64,000 nucleotides of DNA from Eubacterium sp. AF22-8LB (GCF_003458715.1 NZ_QRVI01000006.1:46843-110842), one strand, 5' to 3'. Shown: positions 42,845 to 51,547, counted from the stretch's first letter. Made by a program: numbers and translations. The notes: generated from the sequence alone by a model not told the origin.

Positions 42845-44767
42845 ATGAATAATTTTCCACATTTATTTGAACCAATTGAAATTGGAAAGACAACAGTAAA
42901 AAACCGTATTTTTATGCCACCTATTTCAACAAACATGGCCGATAAAGGATATGTTACAGATGATTTAGTGGCACACTATTCTGCACGTGCAAAAGGTGGA
43001 GTAGGACTTATCGTTACTGAAGTAGTAACAGTAGAACCAACTTATGTATATCTTCCAGGAGATATGTCGATTTATGATGATAGTTTTATTCCAGGATGGA
43101 AAAAACTAGTGGATGGTGTACACCAATATGGAACTAAAATTTTGGCACAATTGTTCCACCCAGCTTATATGGCATTCCCAGTTCCAGGAACACCTCAATT
43201 GATTGCACCTAGCTGTGTTGGTCCTTATTACGCAAAAAGTGCACCTAGACCAGCAACAATCGAAGAATTACATACAATCGTAGATCAATTTGGACAAGCT
43301 GCACACCGTGTACAGGTTGCTGGCGGTGATGGAGTTGAAATTCAATGTGCTCATGCCCACGGATTATTAGGTGGTTTCTTAACGCCTTTATATAATAAAC
43401 GTACAGATGAATATGGTGGAAATATTGATGGACGTTTACGCTTATGCTTAGAAGTTATTGCATCTGTTCGTAAATATTGTGGAGATGACTTCATTATCGA
43501 TGTTCGTATTAGTGGTGATGAATATAGTGAAGGTGGATTGACATTAAATGATCAAATCTATGTTTGTAAGCAATTAGAAAAAGCCGGAGTTGACTTTATA
43601 CACGTATCTGGTGGAAACACAATTAAACGTGGATCAAGTATGCCAGCCCCAGGTACAAGTCCAGCACCTCACGCTCACTCAAGTGAAGAAATTAAAAAAC
43701 ATGTAAATATTCCAGTTGCGACTGTAGCTCGTATCAATGAACCATGGATTGCCGAAGAATTAATCGCAAATGAAAAATGTGACATGTGTATGATTGGACG
43801 TCCAAACTTATGTGACAGTGAATTCGCAAATAAAGCGTTCGAAGGTAAAGTAGACGATATTCGTCCATGTATTGGATGTGGTCGTTGTTTAACAGGTATC
43901 ATGATGGGTAAACGTATTTCTTGTACAGTAAATCCAAGTGTTGAAGATGATACGATTGAAAAAGCTTCTGACAAGAAAAAAGTATTAGTTATCGGTGGTG
44001 GTCCTGCTGGTATGGAAGCGGCTTATGTGGCTAAAAAACGTGGTCATGAAGTTGTTCTTTGCGAAAAATCAAATGAACTTGGTGGACAATTACGTCTTGC
44101 GGCTGTTCCAATCGCAAAACAAGAATTGTGTAAAGTTATTAAATTTATGATTCGTCGTTTAGATAATGAAGGTATTGAAGTTCGCTTGAATACAGAAGTC
44201 ACAAAGGAAATGCTTGAAAATGAATTTAAAGATTATGAAATCATTTGTTCAAGTGGAGCTACACCAAAGGAAATTCCACCATTCAAAGTATTTAATAACT
44301 GGATGACTGCAGATGATGTATTATCAGGAAAGAAATATCCAGGACGTAACATTGTTATATTAGGTGGAGGAAGTGTTGGTTGTGAAACTGCCGATTATTT
44401 AGCACCATTAATCAATGACTTATTCCCAATGAATCGTAAGATTACATTATTAGAAATGACAAATAATTTAATGCCTGGTGAAGGTGGAGCTGCAAAATCT
44501 AGATTGACTCAAAGATTGATGCAGAAAGGTGTTCGCATCGAATTAAATGCACAAGTAACAAGTGTGGATGAAAATACGATTACGTATGTAAAAGAGGGTG
44601 TTGAACACAAAATTACAGAAGCGGATACTTTAATTTTCGCTGTCGGATATGCACCTAAGAAAGTGGAAGTAGAAGGTGAAAATGTACACTATATTGGTGA
44701 TTGTGAAAAAGTGGGAACTTTAAAAGATGCGATCACAAATGCACATGAAATTGCGAAAAATATCTAG
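42845..44767 (+). CDS. Old Yellow Enzyme-type NADH:flavin oxidoreductase (2,4-dienoyl-CoA reductase family)
   Basis: 640 residues in three parts. An FMN TIM barrel (about 1-340) has FEPIEIGKTTVKNRIFMPP and the active-site QCAHAHGLLGGFLTP. A 4Fe-4S site follows in CIGCGRCL with a later Cys in RISCTVNP. Then come FAD and NAD(P)H domains (VLVIGGGPAGMEAAYVA, VILGGGSVGCETADY). Members reduce C=C bonds next to carbonyls in enoyl-CoA, bile-acid or other substrates; the substrate here is unknown. GAGGAGG lies upstream. First of a tandem pair. Confidence 0.9.
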   Translation: MNNFPHLFEPIEIGKTTVKNRIFMPPISTNMADKGYVTDDLVAHYSARAKGGVGLIVTEVVTVEPTYVYLPGDMSIYDDSFIPGWKKLVDGVHQYGTKILAQLFHPAYMAFPVPGTPQLIAPSCVGPYYAKSAPRPATIEELHTIVDQFGQAAHRVQVAGGDGVEIQCAHAHGLLGGFLTPLYNKRTDEYGGNIDGRLRLCLEVIASVRKYCGDDFIIDVRISGDEYSEGGLTLNDQIYVCKQLEKAGVDFIHVSGGNTIKRGSSMPAPGTSPAPHAHSSEEIKKHVNIPVATVARINEPWIAEELIANEKCDMCMIGRPNLCDSEFANKAFEGKVDDIRPCIGCGRCLTGIMMGKRISCTVNPSVEDDTIEKASDKKKVLVIGGGPAGMEAAYVAKKRGHEVVLCEKSNELGGQLRLAAVPIAKQELCKVIKFMIRRLDNEGIEVRLNTEVTKEMLENEFKDYEIICSSGATPKEIPPFKVFNNWMTADDVLSGKKYPGRNIVILGGGSVGCETADYLAPLINDLFPMNRKITLLEMTNNLMPGEGGAAKSRLTQRLMQKGVRIELNAQVTSVDENTITYVKEGVEHKITEADTLIFAVGYAPKKVEVEGENVHYIGDCEKVGTLKDAITNAHEIAKNI

Positions 44768-44775
44768 GAGAAAAT

Positions 44776-46779
44776 ATGACAAGCAAATTATTACAACCAA
44801 TCCAAGTTGGTAACTTAACATTTAAAAACAGAATTATGTTTCCCCCTTTAACAACCGGATATGAAGAAAGAGATGGATCGATTGGACCTCGCTCATTAGC
44901 TTTCTATACAAGACTTGCCAAAGGTGGTTGTTCTTATATCGTTATTGGTGACGTAGCTCCTGTTCGTACGGCAAGTCCTACACCAAAATTGTATGATGAA
45001 TCACAAATTGAAATGTATAAAAAGTTGGCAGATGCCTTACATGAACACGATTGTAAAGTAGCCTTACAATTGTTCCATCCAGAATATGATGTTCAAGGTG
45101 TAGGAAAAATGATCATGGAAGCTGGTATTGCTGGTCAATTGGCGGCAAAGGCGAAGGCTGCTAATGATTTAGAAGAGGCTGAAAAACAACAAAAAATCTG
45201 TGATGAAAAGACGAAGGGTGCATACGCAAAATTACATCATGATATGCAGCACTTTGTGACAGAGGCTAGTGTTGAACAATTAACAGCTATTAAAAATAGT
45301 ATTGCTGAATGTGCTAGAAAAGCACAAAAAGCAGGTATTGATGCGATTGAAATTCATGGTGACCGTCTACTAGGTTCATTATGTTCAACATTATTGAATC
45401 ATCGTGCAGATAACTATGGTGGTAGTTTAGAAAATCGTACACGCTACGCATTAGAAGTTTTACAAGCTATCAAAGAAGCCGCTCCTGGAATGATGGTTGA
45501 ATATAAACTTCCAATCATCACTGTAAATCCAGATGGATCTTTACGTGGTAAAGGTGGTTTATTAGAAGATGAAGCTGTAGAATTTGCGAAAATGTTAGAT
45601 GCAGCTGGAATCGATATGATTCAAGTGGCTCAAGCTAACCACACAGGAAACATGGGTGATACAATTCCACCAATGGGTGCCGTTCCTTATAACTGGACTT
45701 TGGGTGCTTGTGAAAAAGTAAAGGCTGTTGTACATTGTCCAGTTGCGACTGTTGGTCGTGTTGTCAGTGTGGAAGCTGGTGAAAAGATTCTAGAAGATGG
45801 TACAGCTGACATGATTGGTTATGGTAGAAGTTTATTAACAGATCCAGATATTGCCAATAAAGTACAAACAGGTGAATGCATCCGTGAATGCTTGAACTGT
45901 AATAAAGGTTGTGTAGATGCCATCCAATCTCGTCGTTACTTAAGCTGTGTATTAAATGCAGAAAATGGAGATGAAGAAACAATCTTCATTAAACCATGTA
46001 CAGAAACGAAGAATGTCGCAATCGTTGGTGCAGGTCTTGCGGGTTTAGAAGCGGCTCGTGTAGCTTATAAACGTGGACATACAGTAACTGTATTTGAAAA
46101 ATCAAATCGTTTAGGTGGACAAATCAATATCGCATCGGTTCCTCCAAGAAAAGACGAAATTTTACGTTCTGTTCAATACTATGAAAAATTCTTGCCTGGT
46201 AAAGTGGACATTCAATTAAACCATGAACCAACAATGGAAGAATTGAATGGTTTTGATCATGTAATCTTGGCAATTGGTGCTCACAATATGGATCTTCCTA
46301 TGCCTGTAGAAAATTCAAATGTTGTATCAAGCTGGGATATCTTAAATGGTCAAGAAGTATCTGGTAAATGTGTAGTATTAGGTGGAGGTTTAGTTGGTGC
46401 TGAAACGGCTGAATATTTGGCAAATAAAGGTCTAGAAGTATCAATCGTTGAAATGATGGATAAAATTGCAGCACAAGAATCTGAAACTGTATTGCCATTG
46501 ATGGAAGCTGATTTTGAAGAACACAATGTTCAAAAATTTGTGAATACACGTGTTAGTGAAATTAAAGATAATGTCATCTATGCAGTAAATACTAAGGATG
46601 AAACAAATGTTGAAATTGCAGCAGATACAATTGTGAATGCATTGGGTTCTAAAAAGAATGTATTTGATGATAGTCAATTAAGTGTTCCATTTACTTATGT
46701 AGGGGACTGCAGTGGTGAAAGAACGGCGGATATCGCAAGTGCTATTCGTACAGGATATAAGGCTGCCAATGAAATCTAA
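44776..46779 (+). CDS. Old Yellow Enzyme-type reductase with HGDR motif (possible bilirubin reductase-like)
   Basis: 667 residues with the same FMN barrel, 4Fe-4S (CLNCNKGC, later Cys in YLSCVLN) and FAD/NAD(P)H plan as the preceding gene. It differs in the active site, where HxAHG is replaced by HGDR (His194-Arg197). It also has a helical insertion of about 50 residues (roughly 115-170). As I recall, an HGDR motif with the same Asp-Arg pair is reported for gut bilirubin reductases (BilR). No flavodoxin-like BilS or MarR regulator is adjacent, so the assignment stays tentative. Starts eight bases after its neighbour. Confidence 0.88.
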   Translation: MTSKLLQPIQVGNLTFKNRIMFPPLTTGYEERDGSIGPRSLAFYTRLAKGGCSYIVIGDVAPVRTASPTPKLYDESQIEMYKKLADALHEHDCKVALQLFHPEYDVQGVGKMIMEAGIAGQLAAKAKAANDLEEAEKQQKICDEKTKGAYAKLHHDMQHFVTEASVEQLTAIKNSIAECARKAQKAGIDAIEIHGDRLLGSLCSTLLNHRADNYGGSLENRTRYALEVLQAIKEAAPGMMVEYKLPIITVNPDGSLRGKGGLLEDEAVEFAKMLDAAGIDMIQVAQANHTGNMGDTIPPMGAVPYNWTLGACEKVKAVVHCPVATVGRVVSVEAGEKILEDGTADMIGYGRSLLTDPDIANKVQTGECIRECLNCNKGCVDAIQSRRYLSCVLNAENGDEETIFIKPCTETKNVAIVGAGLAGLEAARVAYKRGHTVTVFEKSNRLGGQINIASVPPRKDEILRSVQYYEKFLPGKVDIQLNHEPTMEELNGFDHVILAIGAHNMDLPMPVENSNVVSSWDILNGQEVSGKCVVLGGGLVGAETAEYLANKGLEVSIVEMMDKIAAQESETVLPLMEADFEEHNVQKFVNTRVSEIKDNVIYAVNTKDETNVEIAADTIVNALGSKKNVFDDSQLSVPFTYVGDCSGERTADIASAIRTGYKAANEI

Positions 46780-46806
46780 GAGGGTGTGAAAACACCTTCT
46801 TTTTTT
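46780..46806 (+). terminator. Terminator of the reductase operon
   Basis: An 8-bp stem GAGGGTGT/ACACCTTC (one wobble) with loop GAAA and seven T. Confidence 0.85.
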
Positions 46807-46815
46807 GATGTAAAA

Positions 46816-46830
46816 ATGACCGTTGTTCAT
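46816..46830 (+). promoter_or_regulatory. Operator copy 1 upstream of the radical SAM gene
   Basis: ATGACCGTTGTTCAT fits the imperfect palindrome ATGAnCnnnGnTCAT. It overlaps a possible -35 (TTGTTC, 46823-46828) that is 18 bases from a TATAAT at 46847-46852, so the bound protein is likely a repressor. Confidence 0.45.
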
Positions 46831-46878
46831 AAATATATAAATTATATATAATATATATCTCAAAACGGTATAAAAATA

Positions 46879-46893
46879 ATGACCATAGCTCAT
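46879..46893 (+). promoter_or_regulatory. Operator copy 2 upstream of the radical SAM gene
   Basis: ATGACCATAGCTCAT is the second copy of the same palindrome, 63 bases (six helical turns) from the first, on the other side of the promoter. The matching sequence extends through TCATAAA in both copies. Confidence 0.45.
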
Positions 46894-46981
46894 AAAATTT
46901 TACATATTTGAAAATTTGTCTATTAAAAATATATTTTTAAAGAACTAGAATGAAACTATAAATGAAAAGGGAGGAAGAGTT

Positions 46982-48325
46982 ATGAATTTTAGTTCTTTAC
47001 AGAGTAGTGTTCAAAAGTTTGGTATGAATCAGGCATTGAAGTATTTGGAGAAGGATCCAGAAACAAATATTCCTAAATTAATGAATTTAGTAGATAAGGT
47101 TATGCCAGAAGGTTGGTATGGTTCACAGCGTAAATTGATTCGTGAACAAATTGATGAAAAAGGTGTTTGGTATGACTACATTTTAAAGTTGTATGATTTG
47201 GATGCAGGCGTTCGTCAGGCTGTATTTAAAAACTTTATTTTTAATGCAACACTAAATGGTAGTACAAAACAAGAGGAATTGTCTGAAAAATATAATTGTA
47301 ATATTCCTTGGGCCGTATTATTAGATCCAACATCTGCATGTAATTTACATTGTACGGGTTGTTGGGCAGCTGAATATGGACACCAATTAAATTTATCTTT
47401 AGACGATATTGATTCGATCATCCGTCAAGGAAAAGAATTAGGTACTTACATGTATATTTATACGGGTGGAGAACCTTTAACACGTAAAAAGGATGTCATT
47501 AAGATTTGTGAGATGCACCCCGATTGTGCTTTCTTATCTTTCACAAATGGTACATTGATCGATGAAGAGTTCTGTCAGGATATGTTGCGTGTGAAAAACT
47601 TTGTGCCAGCTATTAGTTTGGAAGGTTTTGAAACAGCCAATGATTCTCGACGTGGTGAGGGCTGCTTCAACAATGTAAAGCGTGCTATGGATTTGTTAAA
47701 GAAACACAAATTGCCTTTTGGAATTAGTACTTGTTATACAAGTGTAAATTATAAAGATATCGCAAGTGATGAATTCTTTGATTTAATGATTGATTCAGGT
47801 GCTTTATTCTGCTGGTTCTTCCACTATATGCCAGTTGGAAATGGAGCTGCGAAAGAATTGCTTCCAACACCAGAACAAAGAGCATATGTATATCATCAAA
47901 TTCGTAAGTTCAGAAGTGAAAAACCAATTTTTACTATGGATTTCCAAAATGATGCACAATATGTTGGTGGATGTATTGCCGGAGGAAGAAGATATCTACA
48001 TATCAATGCCAAGGGTGATGTAGAACCATGTGTATTCATTCATTATTCAAACTGTAATATCCACGATACGACATTACTCGATGCACTTAGATCTCCTTTG
48101 TTCCAGGCTTATCATGATAATCAACCATTTAATGAAAATATGTTAAGACCTTGTCCAATGTTAGAAAACGCTGGGCGAATTCAAGAATTAGTGAAACAAA
48201 GTAAAGCGGTCAATACAGACTATGAATCACCAGAAGATGTGGATCACTTGTTGGAAAAGACAGTTCCATATGCAAAAAATTGGAAGCCAATGGCAGATAA
48301 ACTTTGGAATGAACAAAAGAAGTAG
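46982..48325 (+). CDS. Radical SAM protein with SPASM-like C-terminus
   Basis: 447 residues. The cluster motif is CNLHCTGC (CxxxCxxC) near residue 120 and the SAM-binding GGEP is in YIYTGGEPLTRK. Further cysteines in GGCIAGG, EPCVFIHYSNC and RPCPML suggest an auxiliary cluster. The N-terminal 110 residues (PEGWYGSQRKLIREQ) are helical and not part of the core. Function unknown; the next gene is a patatin-like phospholipase, which hints at a lipid substrate. GGGAGGAAG lies upstream. Confidence 0.85.
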   Translation: MNFSSLQSSVQKFGMNQALKYLEKDPETNIPKLMNLVDKVMPEGWYGSQRKLIREQIDEKGVWYDYILKLYDLDAGVRQAVFKNFIFNATLNGSTKQEELSEKYNCNIPWAVLLDPTSACNLHCTGCWAAEYGHQLNLSLDDIDSIIRQGKELGTYMYIYTGGEPLTRKKDVIKICEMHPDCAFLSFTNGTLIDEEFCQDMLRVKNFVPAISLEGFETANDSRRGEGCFNNVKRAMDLLKKHKLPFGISTCYTSVNYKDIASDEFFDLMIDSGALFCWFFHYMPVGNGAAKELLPTPEQRAYVYHQIRKFRSEKPIFTMDFQNDAQYVGGCIAGGRRYLHINAKGDVEPCVFIHYSNCNIHDTTLLDALRSPLFQAYHDNQPFNENMLRPCPMLENAGRIQELVKQSKAVNTDYESPEDVDHLLEKTVPYAKNWKPMADKLWNEQKK

Positions 48326-48375
48326 ACAAATTGAAGAAATAAGTATAAAATTTTCAGCTAAGAAGGAGGGATGTT

Positions 48376-49296
48376 ATGAAGAAAAATAATAAGCGTTTTT
48401 CGGGAATATCCAAACTTCCAAATGGAAATACTTCAAATAAAATTGTTCCTGGATGTATTGTCCTTGAAGGAGGTGCCTTTCGAGGATTGTATACATCGGG
48501 TGTTCTGGATGCTTTGATGCAGTTTGAAATCAATATGCAGTGTACAGTAGGTACAAGTGCAGGTGCTTTAAATGGCTTTAATTATGTGGCAGGTCAAATT
48601 GGTCGTAGTGCAAGAATCAATTTAGGGTATCGTCATGATTCTCGATATGTGGGTTTAGAAGCTTTCAAAAACAATAAGGGAATCATTGGTTTTGATTTTT
48701 TGATGAAAGGTACTCAATATTTTGATCCATTAAATACGCCTCGTTTTATGAATCCAACGCGGGATTTTATTGCAGTATGTACGAATTGTAAAACGGGAAG
48801 ACCTGAATATTTTAGTAAGAATAAAATGCAAGATATTTTTAAGGCTGTTCAAGCCAGTGCAACCATGCCTTATGTTTCAAAGATGGTTGAAATTGGGGAT
48901 GGTTTATATTTAGATGGTGGATGCAGCGATAAGATAGCGTATCAATGGGCATTGGATCATGATTACGAAAAGATTATTGTGGTTCGTACACGTCAAAGAG
49001 AGTATCGAAAGAGTGAAACAAATCCTTTGGTTCAAAAAATGACGAAAAGATTATATGCAGGTTTTCCAGCTTTAGAACAGAAGTTGGAGTCTATGAATTA
49101 TGACTACAACAAGCAGTGTGATGAATTAGCAAGACTTGAAAATGAAGGTAGAATCTTTACCATTGCTCCAAGTAAGCCTGTGAATGTATCGCGTGTAGAG
49201 GGAGATGTGGATAAACTCGCCGATCTTTACTACATGGGATATTTGGATGGCTTAAATCAGATCCAAAGAGTAAAAGAATATTTAGAAATTGATTAA
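48376..49296 (+). CDS. Patatin-like phospholipase (YjjU type)
   Basis: Predicted serine lipid acyl hydrolase, 306 residues. The oxyanion hole GGAFRG, nucleophile elbow GTSAG and the Asp of LDGG form the Ser-Asp dyad of the patatin fold. No signal peptide, so it is cytoplasmic or membrane-associated. AAGGAGGG lies upstream, and the 50-base gap without a promoter or terminator puts it in one operon with the radical SAM gene. Confidence 0.92.
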   Translation: MKKNNKRFSGISKLPNGNTSNKIVPGCIVLEGGAFRGLYTSGVLDALMQFEINMQCTVGTSAGALNGFNYVAGQIGRSARINLGYRHDSRYVGLEAFKNNKGIIGFDFLMKGTQYFDPLNTPRFMNPTRDFIAVCTNCKTGRPEYFSKNKMQDIFKAVQASATMPYVSKMVEIGDGLYLDGGCSDKIAYQWALDHDYEKIIVVRTRQREYRKSETNPLVQKMTKRLYAGFPALEQKLESMNYDYNKQCDELARLENEGRIFTIAPSKPVNVSRVEGDVDKLADLYYMGYLDGLNQIQRVKEYLEID

Positions 49297-49314
49297 GAGG
49301 CAATGCCTCTTTTT
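49296..49314 (+). terminator. Terminator of the radical SAM-patatin operon
   Basis: A 6-bp stem AGAGGC/GCCTCT with loop AAT and five T, starting on the patatin stop. Confidence 0.82.
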
Positions 49315-49347
49315 CATTTTGTGTTAGAATAAAGGCAGGTGATTTTT

Positions 49348-49641
49348 ATGGTACAAGAAAAACAACAAGAAATTGTAAATGAATTATTAAATTATATGGA
49401 TACTTTAGAAGATGGTAGTGAAGTCAGTACTTGGGATTTAATGGATGAAGTATTTAACTATCAGCGTTTTAATGATGGATATTGTTTTAATGATTTTAAG
49501 ATCAGTGAAGAAGAATTTATTGCGATCGATTCATTATTAAAGGAAAGCGCAATGAAAGAGGGATTCTTTATTGATGACTCGATCTATCAAGATGTGATTG
49601 GTGCTTTTCCGTTTAGTTTGACATTTGTAGTAAGGAAATAG
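49348..49641 (+). CDS. Hypothetical acidic protein
   Basis: 97 residues, acidic and mostly helical (NELLNYMDTLEDGSEVSTWDLMDEVF). No known domain is recognised. AGGTGAT supports the ATG at 49348 over an in-frame GTG nine bases earlier. The extended -10 TGTTAGAAT at 49322-49330 precedes it. It ends two bases before the macrodomain gene, so the two are likely co-expressed. Confidence 0.65.
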   Translation: MVQEKQQEIVNELLNYMDTLEDGSEVSTWDLMDEVFNYQRFNDGYCFNDFKISEEEFIAIDSLLKESAMKEGFFIDDSIYQDVIGAFPFSLTFVVRK

Positions 49642-49643
49642 GT

Positions 49644-50534
49644 ATGGAAAGATTAGAAACATTGATTCAAGAATTATATAAAGAAGGAACTCGAGAAAAG
49701 AATATGGAGGTTCTTTCGCATATTCGTAAATTGGCAAAAGAAAAAAAACAATTTATTATTCCTGTCGGTGATGCGAATGGAGAAAAAGTTTATCGAAGAT
49801 TATCTTTAGATGATGGTCAAGATGTATTTGTCGCATTCACAACACAAGCTCAAGTGGATTTGGGTCAGACTACTGAAACATTAAATCAAAGTGTGATGGA
49901 TGTATTAAATATGGTGCATGATACACAAGGTGTAAGTGGAGTTGTATTAAATCCTTGGAAGGATTCGTATTTTTTACCGAAAGTTTTGATTGAAATGATT
50001 TTGGATAATAAGAATCTAGAGAGTGAAATTAAAGTGGTAAAAGGAGATATCACTACTTTTGATGGAGATTGTATTGTTAATGCAGCCAATGAATCGCTTT
50101 TAGGTGGCGGTGGAGTAGATGGTGCTATTCATAGAGCAGCAGGACCTAAGTTATTAGAAGAATGTAAATTATTAAATGGGTGTCAAACAGGTCAGGCCAA
50201 GATTACTAAAGGGTATGATTTAAAGGTAAAGTATGTGATTCATACTGTGGGTCCGATTTATTCGGGTAAACATGAAGATGAGCATATGTTAAGAGATTGT
50301 TATTGGAATAGTTTGAGTTTAGCTCGTAAGTATGATATTCATACGATCGCATTTCCAGCTATTTCATGTGGAGTTTATGGCTATCCTGTAGAAAAGGCAG
50401 TGCCACTTGTATTAAAAACGATAGCGGATTGGTTGGATGCGAATAGTGATTATACAATGAAAATCAGTTTGTATTGTTTTGATGAAGAAACGACAAAGGA
50501 ATATCAGAAATATACAACGTATCAGGGAGAGTAG
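49644..50534 (+). CDS. SseB-domain/macrodomain fusion protein
   Basis: 296 residues. The first 125 resemble the SseB N-terminal domain (FIIPVGDANGEKVYRR, FVAFTTQAQ, GVVLNPWKDSYFLPK). The rest (about 130-296) is a macrodomain of the YmdB/O-acetyl-ADP-ribose deacetylase type: VVKGDITTFDGDCIVNAAN, GGGGVDGAIHRAAG and FPAISCGVYGYP. It probably binds or removes ADP-ribose; the SseB part may recruit a partner. The combination is uncommon as far as I know. Confidence 0.87.
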   Translation: MERLETLIQELYKEGTREKNMEVLSHIRKLAKEKKQFIIPVGDANGEKVYRRLSLDDGQDVFVAFTTQAQVDLGQTTETLNQSVMDVLNMVHDTQGVSGVVLNPWKDSYFLPKVLIEMILDNKNLESEIKVVKGDITTFDGDCIVNAANESLLGGGGVDGAIHRAAGPKLLEECKLLNGCQTGQAKITKGYDLKVKYVIHTVGPIYSGKHEDEHMLRDCYWNSLSLARKYDIHTIAFPAISCGVYGYPVEKAVPLVLKTIADWLDANSDYTMKISLYCFDEETTKEYQKYTTYQGE

Positions 50535-50549
50535 TCTTCCTGATTTTTT
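50521..50549 (+). terminator. Terminator of the macrodomain gene
   Basis: A 10-bp stem ATCAGGGAGA/TCTTCCTGAT (one wobble) with loop GTAG, overlapping the stop codon, then six T. Confidence 0.82.
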
Positions 50550-50554
50550 ATTAT

Positions 50555-50633
50555 CTATTTAGAAAAAAATTCTAAATAGAGTTGAAATAATATTTAAAAG
50601 GTATATAATCTATTTAGAAATATTTCTAAATAG
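50555..50633 (+). promoter_or_regulatory. Promoter flanked by two near-identical operators (SdpR-like autoregulation)
   Basis: Two inverted repeats have the same arms CTATTTAGAA/TTCTAAATAG, at 50555-50579 (5-base centre) and 50610-50633 (4-base centre). Between them lies TTGAAA (50582-50587), a 16-base spacer and TATAAT (50604-50609). The regulator encoded just downstream is the natural ligand. Confidence 0.75.
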
Positions 50634-50644
50634 GTGGTGGTATT

Positions 50645-50923
50645 TTGTTTGAAAAAACGTTTAAAGCGCTAGGTGCGCCAGTACGAAGAGACATATTGAA
50701 CTTATTAAAGAAAGGCAAGATGTCAGCTGGAGATATTGCGAGTCATTTTGATATGTCTCAGGCAACTGTTTCTTATCACTTATCCTTATTAAAGGATGCG
50801 GGTTTGATTAGTGAAGAGAAGGATAAAAATTTTATCTTCTATCAAATTAACGCATCGGTATTTGAGGAGATGTTGTGTTATTTTAAGTCTTTTTTAGGAG
50901 GGAATGAAGATGTTGAAAAATAA
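50645..50923 (+). CDS. ArsR-family autorepressor (SdpR-like)
   Basis: 92-residue winged-helix regulator. The sequence FKALGAPVRRDILNLLKKGKMSAGDIASHF is the ArsR/SdpR helix-turn-helix start, and SQATVSYHLSLLKDAGLI is the recognition helix. No metal-binding cysteines typical of ArsR/SmtB are present, as in SdpR. A TTG start is used with GGTGG upstream. It overlaps the membrane-protein gene by 14 bases. Confidence 0.9.
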   Translation: MFEKTFKALGAPVRRDILNLLKKGKMSAGDIASHFDMSQATVSYHLSLLKDAGLISEEKDKNFIFYQINASVFEEMLCYFKSFLGGNEDVEK

Positions 50924-51536
50924 ATGGTTTCAATTTAGTTTAGCTTTGTTTGTGATTCCTTTGGTGTTGAATCTAGTTTTCTATAATCAACTTCCAGATG
51001 TTGTACCAACACACTTTGATGTAAATGGACAAGTCAATGGTACAATGCCTAAGTTTATGGGTTTATTTGGTATGTTGTTTTTGTGCTTGGCAATTCATGT
51101 GTTTACTTGTTTTGTGACGGTAAAAGATCCAAAGCGAAATAATATTCCAGACTTCATGATGAATATTTTATTTATGATTTGTCCAGTTGTATGTATTGTG
51201 GCAAGTATGACAATTATTTATTTTGGTTTGGGCTATTCGTTTGATGTCGGCTTTGTGATGAATATTCTAGTAGGTGTATTACTGATTGTATTAGGAAATT
51301 ATTTGCCGAAAGTAAAACGGAATTATGCGATTGGCATTAAAACTTCGTGGGCATTAAATAGTGATGAAAACTGGGTGTTGTCAAATCGTGTGGGTGGCTA
51401 TTGTATGGTGATAGCTGGAATCTTATATATAGTACTTGGATTACTTGGTTATATGACAATGGGAATTGTTGTGATTCTTGTAGCGACTATTATTCCGTGT
51501 ATCTATAGTTATATATTATTTAAGCGAGGAGTTTAG
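50910..51536 (+). CDS. SdpI-family membrane protein (DUF1648)
   Basis: 208 residues with six predicted helices. NQLPDVVPTHFDVNGQVNGTMPK is the DUF1648 signature and KRNYAIGIKTSWALNSDENW the SdpI signature. In Bacillus SdpI gives immunity to the SdpC toxin and acts as a receptor that sequesters SdpR. No SdpABC toxin genes are near, so here it may be a stand-alone immunity or sensing module. GGAGGG fixes the start. Confidence 0.9.
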   Translation: MLKNKWFQFSLALFVIPLVLNLVFYNQLPDVVPTHFDVNGQVNGTMPKFMGLFGMLFLCLAIHVFTCFVTVKDPKRNNIPDFMMNILFMICPVVCIVASMTIIYFGLGYSFDVGFVMNILVGVLLIVLGNYLPKVKRNYAIGIKTSWALNSDENWVLSNRVGGYCMVIAGILYIVLGLLGYMTMGIVVILVATIIPCIYSYILFKRGV

Positions 51537-51547
51537 TTTCCTCGCTT
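51522..51547. terminator. Shared hairpin across two overlapping convergent stops
   Basis: The stem AAGCGAGG/CCTCGCTT covers the 4-base overlap between the end of the SdpI-like gene and the end of the lipase gene. Downstream U runs are poor on both sides, so its efficiency is uncertain. Confidence 0.55.
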
